Of a stretch of DNA of 64,000 nucleotides, positions 54,345 through 64,000 are shown in pieces. The translations under genes were made by a program, and so were the position numbers. Position 1 is the stretch's first letter. Each line of letters starts with the position of its first letter. Source of the stretch: Branchiostoma floridae (taxonomy: Eukaryota > Chordata > Leptocardii > Amphioxiformes > Branchiostomatidae); the NCBI RefSeq assembly GCF_000003815.2, contig NC_049991.1, positions 11,752,917 through 11,816,916 on the forward strand, given 5' to 3'. The notes below the pieces were generated by a model that saw nothing but the letters and a program-made list of their open reading frames with translations, was not told the origin of the DNA and made no database searches.

Positions 54345-54997
54345 TAACATCCATTGGCATAATACCGGTCGGTTTACTGCAATTTCTCAAGCAATGCTAA
54401 TTTGGCAAATGATCAACGCATCATTTTCTCCAGTTACATGTTGCTGTTACAGCTTACCTTTGCCACTTCTTCTGTGTAAATTATTTTGTCTCTCTGGTCC
54501 TGCTAAAAACATAATATCGTAATTGGAACACACCGCGGAATTGCACGGAGAACGGGCGCGTGGTTGGAAGGGGGTGCACTATACCGGCCGAACGAAACAC
54601 GGCACAATTAACTGCCGCTATGTACCTTTATACATCCTCTGTTGCACTTTTACACGAGTTGTAGGTCACCAAAAGAAATTCAAGATTGCTGTAGAATCAT
54701 GCTCGTCTTGTGCCGTGAGCACATGTGATTATTATCTACAAATCTGGCGATGAACGTGACAGTGTGTTTGTCCCACGACGAGCTCGCCTGCCCCGAAAAT
54801 GACCTGAAAACTTTTGGCCTTGTTGTCTTCGAATGCATTGTTATCGATGCTTTGTAAATTATGTATTGGACACCTAGATGTCTGAAGTGTGCATACCTCA
54901 GAAATAACTATTGTTGCATGTGTAGATCTCTTTAAGTTCCACTATTTTTAATCGACCGGTATAAGGCTTATGACCGGTATTATGCCAATGCATGTTA
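54345..54997. mobile_element. Inverted copy B of the LMF1 intron element, TTAA on both sides
   Basis: Left end TAACATCCATTGGCATAATA, right end TATTATGCCAATGCATGTTA: long inverted repeats. TTAA occurs at 54344-54347 and 54995-54998. It is the reverse complement of copy A with an internal deletion of about 235 bp, and lies about 300 bp after the LMF1 stop. Confidence 0.82.
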
Positions 54998-55576
54998 AGT
55001 CTGTGGTGATTTAATTACACTGTATTACAAAGGGAAAATGGACTGTTCATATGGTGGTATTATGTTTGTGATAGAGCTGTTGTCACATACTGTATGGTAA
55101 TGTAAACACCATTGGTTTTGAGTTTGTGGTGGTCATCACAAAAACTGTAAACATAAAACCACAATGAACATTTTAAGTATAGGATGGTGCAATACTTAAA
55201 GATGATCAGACACACATTCAAGTCTTTAGCTGTGCCCACTTGTAGACAGAGGTAAAAAAAAATGTGAGAATGTAACTTTTTGATTAGTAGAACTACACAC
55301 ATATTATCATGAGAAAGATAAATTATAGCTTTCTTATTGTGAAATTTTCTTAGCATGTCATACAGCCAGATATTGCAAAAGATTGTCAGTCATATCTTAC
55401 TTTTGTACACAAATATCTAGTACCTATTTGTTTGTTTAACAAATGGTTCATTTTTCTTCTGATATACTGTTTATGTTGTTCAGTCATGTACTAGCTTGTT
55501 TTTCTTCCTCTACACTTACTAGGTTGGAATCATTCTGAATTTGGTCAGGTGTAAACTTGGAGCTGATATCTGTGCC

Positions 55577-55996
55577 TAGGGCTGGTTACTGGTACACCAC
55601 AAAACTGATTTTTCTCATTGGAGCGGTCCAGAAAAAATTCGGTGGACCGGATGTTGGACCGATTGGAAAATAAACTTATTATATGATCAGGCATTCACAC
55701 GTTTTCAGGGTTATCGGTCGAGGCAAATAACAAGAGCAAAGCAGGGTAGACTCTGTAGTAATATTTACCAACTTACAATCAATTGTACAGAGCTAGTTAG
55801 CCTTGTAGGATTTTTAAAATGCCAGTGAGAGTCAAATACTACACAATACAGATTTCCCTGTAGCAAAATGGACCATTGTCTTGAGTATCGTCCATTCACA
55901 AGTTTTCACAAAATGAATCAGGTCCGGACCTGGACTTGATCCTCTGGACCTGAACCGGACGTGGACCTGAATTTTCTTTACCGGTACCCACCCCTA
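55577..55996. mobile_element. hAT-like element, TAGGGCTGG family, with target duplication
   Basis: Starts TAGGGCTGGTTACTGGTAC and ends GGTACCCACCCCTA. TCTGTGCC occurs at 55569-55576 and, after one extra base, at 55998-56005. It contains the family's GGTCCGGACCTGGAC and GAGCGGTCCAG blocks. Confidence 0.78.
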
Positions 55997-56190
55997 GTCT
56001 GTGCCTGTAAACTTCAGGTGTAACCAGATACTATGTCAGTTTTACCATCCATGCAGTGACGAAGGATATAATAGTGAACTTTGACGAAACTGATATTTCT
56101 CAATCTATGTCATATCTCTTCTCCCTGCTACCAAATGCCATAACCAATACAAATTCAGTGCCAAACAGCTAAAGAAGGATGCTGAATAAG

Positions 56191-56535
56191 ACCTTCAGAA
56201 GATCAATAGCCTACCGTGGCCCCTATGTCTGGAACAACCTACCACCAGACACACGTACGGCTCCAAATCTGACCAGCTTTAAGAGACTCTTGAAGTAAAA
56301 GTTATTGACCAAAACGAACGGACACGGACTATGAACACTGAGCCATCTGCACCACTATATGTTTTGTACAATGTATGTGTAGTGATATAGGTTGATGAAT
56401 CTAATAGTACTCAATATAAATCTGTATTATATTTTATATGACCCTGACCTCCCTCATGACCTCAATGAAAAGCGGCCTGCTGGCCGATTTGAGCTTCTCA
56501 TGAATAAACAAAGGTTCAAATCAAAAAAAAAAAAA
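56191..56535 (+). mobile_element. 5'-truncated LINE: end of reverse transcriptase ORF, 3' UTR, poly(A)
   Basis: 56191-56298 reads TFRRSIAYRGPYVWNNLPPD and continues to FKRLLK and a TAA stop, the characteristic end of CR1/L2-like retrotransposon ORF2. A 3' UTR follows, ending AATAAACAAAGGTTCAAATC and 13 As (56523-56535). The rest of the element is absent, as usual for target-primed insertion. Confidence 0.8.
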
Positions 56536-57012
56536 TTAACATAACCTTTGCATGTACTCAGCTGGATAGAACTTTTAAAGGAAGGGAATGACAGGTTTTA
56601 TCTTGCTGTAATTTGAACAGGAAGGCTGTGACAGACGTTTATCAACTCTGGATGAAGGTCTACAAGTATAACGATGTTTTAGATGTCTACCAGTCATGTT
56701 GATCAGAAGTTTTTCTAAGGCTAAAGAATGAAAATTTCCTAGTGGCCATAAGTTCCCTGGTCCAATACCACTCTCTCTGTTATGCATTGTTTTTATGAAG
56801 TTGTAAACTGGGTAGAAACACTGGAATACAATACTGTATATGGTGCACAGTAGATAAGATGGACGTGTAGCTTTATTCATTCAAAAGAAAAATAGAAAGG
56901 TGTAACTGTATGACTGTTTAGTTAGAGTCTGCAAAATGGAATCTTGAAACTTTATTGAAGTCTTTATTTGAGACAAATGTATATATTTATGTATGTATGT
57001 ATGGCTGTCAAC

Positions 57013-57440
57013 TAGGGCTGGGTACCGGTACAGAAAATTCAGGTCCGGTTCAGGTCCAGAGGATCAGGTCCAGGTCCGGACCTGAACCTGGACCTGATGC
57101 AGTATGACTCATACCAATCGTCCATTTCACTACAAAGAGATCTATTTGGTGGAGTATAAGACTTACACTAGCGTTTTAAAATCCTTCAACGCTTACTGCA
57201 CCTGTACGATTGGCTGTAAAACGTGGTAGAAATTTACTATAAACTCTATTCTACTTCACTCTTGTTATTTTCTTCCACCTGCAAGCGCCAAAACGTGTGA
57301 ATGCCTGATAAAATAATCTGTTAATTTTCTAATCGGTCCAACATCCGGTCCACCTAATTTTTTCAGGTCCGGTTTTTCTGGACCGGTCCAATAAGAAAAA
57401 CCGGTTTTGTACCGGTACACTGTACCGATACCCAGCCCTA
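57013..57440. mobile_element. Intact hAT-like MITE, TAGGGCTGGG ends, perfect 8-bp duplication
   Basis: Ends TAGGGCTGGGTACCGGTACA and TGTACCGATACCCAGCCCTA are inverted repeats with one mismatch. CTGTCAAC is duplicated exactly at 57005-57012 and 57441-57448. It is 428 bp, has no coding frame, and is the best-preserved of four copies in this window. Confidence 0.88.
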
Positions 57441-57722
57441 CTGTCAACTATGAGTTTCTCGATGCCCTAGCATTGTGTTGTGCAGTTTAGCTACTGTCAC
57501 CTGTGTGACTGTCACCTATGAGACCAAGAAAAAACAGATTTATCATCATCAGAAAAAAAAAGCTTTTGCTCCAAGCTTTTCTCCAACTGGAAACCAGAAT
57601 TCCTACCTGGCCGTAGGACGTTATATCATAACGTCCATGCCTGGCCAAAGAAGAATCTACCGCACCTGCAGTACTACATGTTGTCGCCAGGTTGCGACCA
57701 ATGAGAAACTACTGTTCTACAC

Positions 57723-57774
57723 AAGACTAAGCACTGATAGACATATTCAATATGTCTATCGGTGCTTACGTCTT
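57723..57774. repeat. Near-perfect palindrome about 0.4 kb before the RdRP leader
   Basis: TAAGCACTGATAGACATATT and AATATGTCTATCGGTGCTTA pair around a single base with one mismatch. AAGAC/GTCTT extend the outer stem to about 25 bp. Confidence 0.8.
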
Positions 57775-58199
57775 ATATAATTCTTGGTCTGGAATAACGT
57801 TAGGTAAGGTTTATAACATTAAAGGCTAAAGGAAGGTACCTGGTTTTGCTTGTTGTTTCAGTAAAAACATCTGTCACTCGTACAAGAGCAAAATACCAAT
57901 GGTTTCGCTCCCAACGTCATGGTTTCGTGTCCTGACAGTTTCGGTCGTTATGTTGGACAATGGGGTCAATGCGAAAGGGGAACACCAATGCGGTAGTGTC
58001 GCTATTTATCCTGCGGGGAATCCCCGAGAAGGCAACGTTTGACAACAGAAACCGCGAGGCGAAATTCATTACCACAGCACAAGGGCATCATTTACAAGTC
58101 TCCGGTATGCAGTAGCGTTCTGATCTTCACTCTGCTTTGACTGGTCGATTTTTTATTTCTCCCTCAAACCCCAACGATTTGTTTTGATACGTTGCGTGT

Positions 58200-58451
58200 A
58201 TGGACGTCGTCTCTAATACACTGAAGGTGAGCCTCCTACGTTTTTATCCTTGATGAATGTTGTCACTCATATTTTAGAATAGGATATCATGTAACGTAAC
58301 AATGTATTTGGGGGAGGGTAAGCAACAAGAAAGGTAAGTATCAACACTCGATCTTTGGATATCGGGACTTGCTTTTGTGTCAGGTGGACTTATGGTGTCA
58401 CTGAATCCCTGGGCATTTTTTTTGTATTTGCAGATCTTCACCGTTGAGTAA
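58200..58451 (+). promoter_or_regulatory. Candidate spliced 5' leader and 14-codon upstream ORF of the RdRP gene
   Basis: A 5' exon can end at 58226 (AAG then GTGAGC) and splice to 58434 (after TTTGTATTTGCAG). An ATG at 58200 would read MDVVSNTLK across the junction and stop with TAA at 58449-58451, 11 nt before the main ATG. If this exon is used, the message carries a short uORF that could dampen translation. Splice sites are clear; use of the leader is inference. Confidence 0.5.
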
Positions 58452-58462
58452 AAGCGATCAAA

Positions 58463-61400
58463 ATGAAGCGAGGTGGTCATTATAAACCCCACTGCACCGT
58501 GACAGTCCAGGTCAGCATACAGAGTAGGGACCCGGCGGCCGCGCACTACCGCCTGGAGTCGTACCTGCTGCGGTATGCGGACATCAGCAGGGACCCGCCG
58601 CCTAGAGTCGTCAGCACGCCCGCTGCAGCTCAGTACGAGGACGCGGTGGTCAACCTGGAGTTCACCTTAGAGCCGAGGCACGGGACAACCCCGAAACTGT
58701 TTTTTGCTGACCTGAGGCGGCGATGGTGCGCGGACCCCCCGAACTGGGAAGGAGACAGCCGGCCTTGGCTCACAACAAATCAACGGAACACCTGGTCTGG
58801 GTCTGAGACAGGCATGAGGGCCATACCATTACATGACCTGGAGTGCGCCGGCTTCTCGCTAGGTGCGTTTGTCGGAAGGAGCACGTTCGTCGGCCACTAC
58901 GACACAGACGACTTGGTCCTGGACAAGACGGTGTCGTTCGAACACGACCGCAGGTTGATGACCGTGACCTTCCAGCCTTACGTCGACCTGCCGACCTGTA
59001 GGTTTGAGGTCGGCTACAAGGAACTGGAGAAAACCGTTCTGGTCCACCAAGATGGTGACGTCACCTGCCTGTTCTTCTTTCTCAAATACCCGCTGAAGGT
59101 GGGTGGAAAACACCACATACCTCCAAGAATAAGTTCCAACAGGGCGTAGCCTACATATAGATGACGCAAGTTCTAAAAGTTTCGGAAAACCCCTCTGGTA
59201 ATCTTTCATACTGTGACTTAGTACAGCCTATCCCCTTGTTTATCCTGCACAATATGTTGGATGATCCTATAGCTAAGCCGCTTATACTTGTCTATTTCGG
59301 TATGTAAGTGAATGTATTTTCACTTAAAAAGGTGTGCGAAGTAGAATATGAACTAGACTTTTTACTGACAATTTTACTGTGAAGTGCTGCCTTTTCCCTT
59401 ATTTATCCTGCACAATATATTGAATGGCGTCCTAAGCCGTTTTTAGTTTTTCTTTAGTCCTGTACGAAGTAGAGCTAGGAGGAACCAGATACAGCAGAAA
59501 GACAGCACTGCAGAAAGGACATGACAAAGATAAGCTTCAGTGCCATGTACTAGAATATAGGATTGATTCTAAGCCCGGCAATCTTAGGTTCTTGTTTCTG
59601 CAAGTAAGGCTGTTTATTATTGCATTTTCTCGTTTCTAAGGTATATGAAGTGGAAGAAGTGCTCGTGATTTTCCCCAGACTCAGTGACAGCCCTGAAGAA
59701 AAGGTGACCCGAAAGATCAGCTTTCACGGCTGCTCAAAGAGTACATTGGGAAACTCCTCCTGCCTGAAGCTCGTTCTCCCCGCCCGACAGAACCCCCAGG
59801 ACGTCCTGAGCCGACTGTGTGGGAGGGGCAGCTTTACCGCGCACTACGTCTCCGTCACGTCACTCCCCGCACCTGAGACGGCAGGTAAGGAGGCGGACAT
59901 GCTGACCGGCGTGGCGTTCAAGACCAGCTACGCCTTCCGCGCCCTCCTCTCGCGCGGCTTCACCGCCATGGACCAGGTGACGGACGCCTTCATCCGCCAG
60001 GTGAGACGTCTGGACAGGGACCGAGGGGAGGATGTGGCCGCCGATATTCTGTACCGTCTGACTCACGTGCTGGAGAGAGACAGGTAGGCTTTCATGGTTC
60101 GCTCTGACGTTCATTATACACTATATACAGTCGCTTCTCTGTGGATGGCAGAAGCGAACTACTACCCGGATGGTACCCAGGCTAGCTAGTGTTTAGTTTT
60201 ACTTGAAGAACGTCGACAGTTCATTCGCACCCCTAAGGACTTTGTCGCGTCCAAAGACCCTTTGTGTTTGAGCAAAAGTTCCCTATCATGTCGCTTACCG
60301 AAGCAGATTTTTTTTTTCAAGTCATGAGTTAGAACCTTTTACCGTTAGGTTTGCCAACATCCAAGCGGTGCTTGACTGCCTCCTGGCCGCCCGAGATGTT
60401 GAGTTGGGCCGACCGGAGACACTCCCGGCTACTCTGCAGGTGGTGGCCAGGGTCATCGTCACGCCGACAAGACTCGTCTTTCTGCAGCCGGAAATCATGT
60501 ACGGAAACAGGTGGGGACAGTGCAAGTCTGCGTCTAAAACACTTTTAGAGTTCCGTGTGCTTGCAGTAGGGTTACCCCTATATGAAGAAGCAGGAATCTG
60601 TAAAGGGAGTAGAGCATGTGTAGCATTGAAGTTTTGTATCATAGTATTTAAGTCTACAGGTACCATTGCTCGACCATGGCACCGCACTAACTGGGTGTTA
60701 TTTGCGACTGTCGCAGAGTTTTGCGGGAATTCGGCACAGATCACTTCCTCCGCGTGGTGTTCCGAGACGAGGACTTCTCCAAACTTCAAGCAACTGGGAC
60801 CGGTAGGGGCAATGGTGATGAGGAGGAGAAGATCTTTGTTCGCGTCAGGAAGGTGTTGAAAAAAGGGATCAAAGTCGGCAACAGGTGGGTTTGACGTATG
60901 GTATATTGGAATTTGATTTACTGTTCTGGTTATACCGTTCTTGTTTCCGCTCTCTTCCGTGCTTTAATACTTGTACTAGTTATAGTCTGACAGTCTGACA
61001 AGATTTGTTTCAATTGGAACTACATGTGTGACGAAATTTTACAACTTGAGCCAAAGATTTAATCAATTGTACATCCCATGATTTAGATTGGTAACAGGGT
61101 CTTTCCTTGGTGCTGAAATGGTGGTCGGCACAACAGTCCCTGTTGCTCTGTTTATTCAAACTGCTTTTTCTTAATCAAGATGTGATGCAGACCCTAAATG
61201 CACTAGGATTTACCCTTTCATTTTGTATAAATGTGTGAATTGTACAAATTAAGTATCTTTGACAAATGACAGGCCACATGATCAATGGGACATGCGGTGG
61301 TCAGACCGTTTGAATTTTTACATCATGACCGGGGCCTCATATTTCCGCCTTGACGCTGTACTTGTAGGTTGTACGAGTTCCTGGCGGCGTCTAACAGCCA

Positions 61401-64000
61401 GCTGCGGGAGCACGGCCTGTGGTTCTTTGCGTCTGACGGCAGGAACAGAGCGGACTCCATCCGGGATTGGATGGGAGACTTCAGCAACAGCAGGTCGGGC
61501 TTGTAATCATTCTCTTATCGCCAGTGTTTAACTGTAGAATTAAAGTTATAGAAGAAGCAGCCATAAATTTTAGGAACAGGTCGATTCCATAGCCTCCATA
61601 GGAGGCTCTCTGGACCGGACCGGCAGTACAAACGACCGAATTCAAAACGAAATGGCCAGCAAAAGTGTATGATGAGAATAAAAAAGACGAAAAGGGCACA
61701 GAGAGCCTGCTATGGAGGCTATCGATTCCAGTCGTTCGTCAGAATCAGCAGTTAAGCCAGGAGGAGAGTTCCACCTCGCCATTTTGTTGGCCGAATTCCG
61801 TATGTTTTGAAGAAACTGACTTTCTCATGATAAGCACATTTATTCAAGTACAGCGTGTTGTTAAGTCTTGAGAGTATACACTGGTTGACATCCACATTAG
61901 AAAGTCTTGGAATAGCTGTAAGATTATTGACACCCTCTGACTTGCCGCAGGTGCCCGGCCACCTACCTGGCCAGGATGGGTCAGTGTTTCTCCACCACGG
62001 AGTCCAGCGTCACAGTCCGGCCGGGACAGGTCAGCAGGATCGCCGACATCGAGGGCGGGCGGGACCCTGACGGCAAGTCCTACTGCTTCTCCGACGGCAT
62101 CGGCAAGATTTCACGGGACCTTGCTAAGGAGGTGTGTAATTCTAGTGTTAGCCCTGTATATGTAGCTAGCTGTATCTATCGGTCCTAGCTCCGTTCGCTC
62201 CTTGGATCGCTTCCCTGCCATCACTAGATTGACTGGAGCTACTTGATGGATTCCAGGCTGAGGAACACGGGATTACTTCAGCAACAACTTGTATCCTTTA
62301 ACAATGTTTAAGATGATGTTCGTGTCTTAGCGTCGACGTAATCTGCATACTTATACTGTGGTATTATCTATTATCTAAATAGCACGTAGAGCTCTAGACA
62401 ATGTACGACTATTTCTTAAACGTTTCTTTCCTCCTTTCCCAATGCAAAGGTGTGCGAGAAGACCCAGCGAAGCCATGAGCCCTCAGCCTTCCAGGTGAGG
62501 TACGCGGGAGTGAAGGGGATGCTGGCGGTAGACCCCACCCTCACCGGTCTGGCCATGCAGTACCGCAAGAGCATGGAGAAATTTTCCTCTGAGCACAACA
62601 ATATTGAGATTTGCTCCGAAAGTCATCCAGGTGCGCTTCCTTCATTTTACGTGATATAGTAATTGAATATTTTTTTATATAATTTAGCTTACCTTCACGA
62701 ATCGGAAACTATTGTTTTTGCTCAGTGTCTTCCTCTTTTGCCGTTCCAAAGAAATACAAATGTAAGGTCAATGACCTTGCCTAGACCACTATCACCATGG
62801 TTACATCGCTACGGTGTTCGATTTCATTAAGTAGCAAGTGGTAGGGCAGAGTTGAAGGGGTTGGAGGGACCTAGCCTTATTTATGAATGTATTTGAAAAA
62901 AGAATATAGAAGAATGAATAAACAGCTTGGACAGTAGTTTACTAGGCTAGAGGATGTGAAGGTAAATATCATGTATTTGCTTGCAAATGTTACCTTTCTA
63001 GTTGAGATATTCTTTCAGTCGTGTATTGTCCATGTCAAGGCTACACCGGGTTTAACTATTTTGTTTTCAGCGCGGTTTTACCTGAACCGACAGATCATCT
63101 CCATCCTGTCGGGACTGGGGATTCCAGACGAGGTTTTCCAGGTCCTTCAAGAAGACCAGCTGCGGAAGTTAGCCAGCATGTTCCTGTTGGAGAATCGGGC
63201 CGTCGACGCGCTGAACCAGCGGGCGCAACTGTCCGGAGTGCCGTACCAAAAGCTGTCCAACTGCGGCGTCTACATGACCAGCGAGCCGTTCTTTAAAGGC
63301 ATGCTACGGAGAGTTTACAAGAGCGGCATCGGTAAGAAGGTTCGCCACGTTGTTCTCGCCCAGTCTTTCACCCACGTTTCCTATGTTTTCTATGATATCT
63401 TACGCGCACTGTAGTTACATGTTTGCCCTACCTGTCATACTTGACATTTTATAACCTGTAGATATGGCCAAAATATGCATTTTGACGGCACCTATCTAAA
63501 TTTATTTGACCATGCACAGGGGACACTCGAAGAAAGGCCAGGATAGAGATCCCACCCGAGTACGGACGGAACATGTTGGGTGTCCTGGACGAGACAGGCA
63601 CACTTGAGTATGGACAAGTCTTTGTCCAGTACACGGAGGATATCACAGACAAGGGTGGCGAGACCAAAGTGTTGACAGGAGATGTCGTTGTATCGCGGAA
63701 TCCGTGTTTCCACCCGGGAGACGTACGGAAACTCAGGGCAGTCGACGTCCCCGCACTGCATCACATGGTTGACGTCATCGTCTTCCCCTCCAAAGGACCG
63801 CGACCGCATCCTAACGAAATGTCGGGAGGAGACCTGGATGGAGACCAGTTCTTCGTCACCTGGCACCCTGACCTGCTATTCCAGCGCCCGAATGCAGACC
63901 CCATGCACTTCAAGGCACCGAAAAAGATAGAGCTGGAGATCGTCACAATCTCCGACTTGCAGAATTTTATCGTTGACTATATCAAGAGCGACATTTTGGG
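58463..64000 (+). CDS. Cellular RNA-dependent RNA polymerase (eukaryotic RdRP family), 3' end beyond the window
   Basis: Nine exons run in frame for about 880 codons and continue past the window: 58463-59098, 59641-60083, 60349-60510, 60717-60884, 61368-61493, 61951-62131, 62450-62630, 63071-63331, 63520-64000. All have GT/AG borders and matching phases. RdRP-family blocks appear in order: RLVFLQPEIMYGNRVLREFG (exons 3-4), LYEFLAASNSQLREHGLWFF (exon 5), ATYLARMGQCFSTTESS and YCFSDGIGKIS (exon 6), PSAFQVRYAGVKGMLAVDP (exon 7), and the catalytic acidic motif GGDLDGDQFFV (residues 824-828 at 63831-63845). This is the double-psi-barrel QDE-1/RDR/EGO-1 type, not a viral right-hand polymerase. The first about 300 residues are not recognisable to me. 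Known role in other eukaryotes: copying RNA into dsRNA or short antisense RNAs that feed Dicer/Argonaute silencing. Its job in chordates is unclear. The start follows AAA and an upstream in-frame stop. Confidence 0.95.
61590..61720. mobile_element. 131-bp MITE with 9-bp target duplication in an RdRP intron
   Basis: Ends TAGCCTCCATAGGAGGCTCT and the inverse AGAGCCTGCTATGGAGGCTA match at all but one position. TCGATTCCA is duplicated exactly at 61581-61589 and 61721-61729. A 9-bp duplication is typical of Mutator-like elements. Confidence 0.85.

Larger units (their letters stand above)
54050..58199. other. Repeat-rich intergenic region between LMF1 and the RdRP gene
   Basis: Four dispersed elements account for about half of it (54345-54997, 55577-55996, 56191-56535, 57013-57440), and a near-perfect palindrome lies at 57723-57774. 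The LMF1 3' UTR must start it. No other gene is visible. Confidence 0.65.

Noticed and set aside
57723-57774. Palindrome as a microRNA precursor
   Set aside because: The loop is one base, too small for a normal pre-miRNA.
58463-64000. RdRP gene as an integrated RNA virus
   Set aside because: The motif set is the cellular DLDGD double-barrel family, and the gene is divided by at least eight introns with consistent phases.

Overview
The window is nuclear DNA from an intron-rich animal genome, most likely a cephalochordate (amphioxus, Branchiostoma). Three things suggest this: genes very close to vertebrate orthologues but spread over short exons; many small inverted-repeat DNA elements and microsatellites; and an intron-rich cellular RNA-dependent RNA polymerase (RdRP) gene, a family lost from vertebrates but reported in amphioxus. 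I assigned the species from gene content only. A run of 100 Ns at 2704-2803 marks an assembly gap.

Layout: 1-6.7 kb has no recognised gene; its right part is probably the 3' UTR of the next gene. 6.7-28.0 kb (minus) is UNK, an RNA-binding protein with six CCCH fingers and a RING-like C-terminus (15 coding exons, 819 codons as modelled). 31.2-40.9 kb (minus) is TOP3A, DNA topoisomerase III alpha (21 coding exons, 1124 codons), with a possible mitochondrial start and a nuclear start. 41.3-42.3 kb (plus) is a two-exon gene for a small mitochondrial membrane protein resembling UQCC4 (C16orf91/CCSMST1), head to head with TOP3A. 44.4-46.25 kb (minus) is a replacement histone H3.3 gene with a 5' UTR intron, TATA box and CCAAT cluster. 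47.1-54.0 kb (plus) is LMF1, lipase maturation factor (12 exons, one of 11 nt, 583 codons). 58.2-64.0 kb (plus) is the RdRP gene (nine coding exons visible, about 880 codons, 3' end beyond the window).

Every exon boundary was read from open frame, GT/AG signals and phase continuity. All five complete models close in frame; I could not test them against transcripts.

The genes do not form one pathway, but the grouping looks old. From memory, UNK and H3-3B are neighbours on human 17q25, and the paralogue UNKL lies with UQCC4 and LMF1 on 16p13.3; the window joins both sets. Introns and intergenic DNA carry several families of short terminal-inverted-repeat elements, some with clean 8- or 9-bp target duplications, plus LINE 3' ends and simple repeats.
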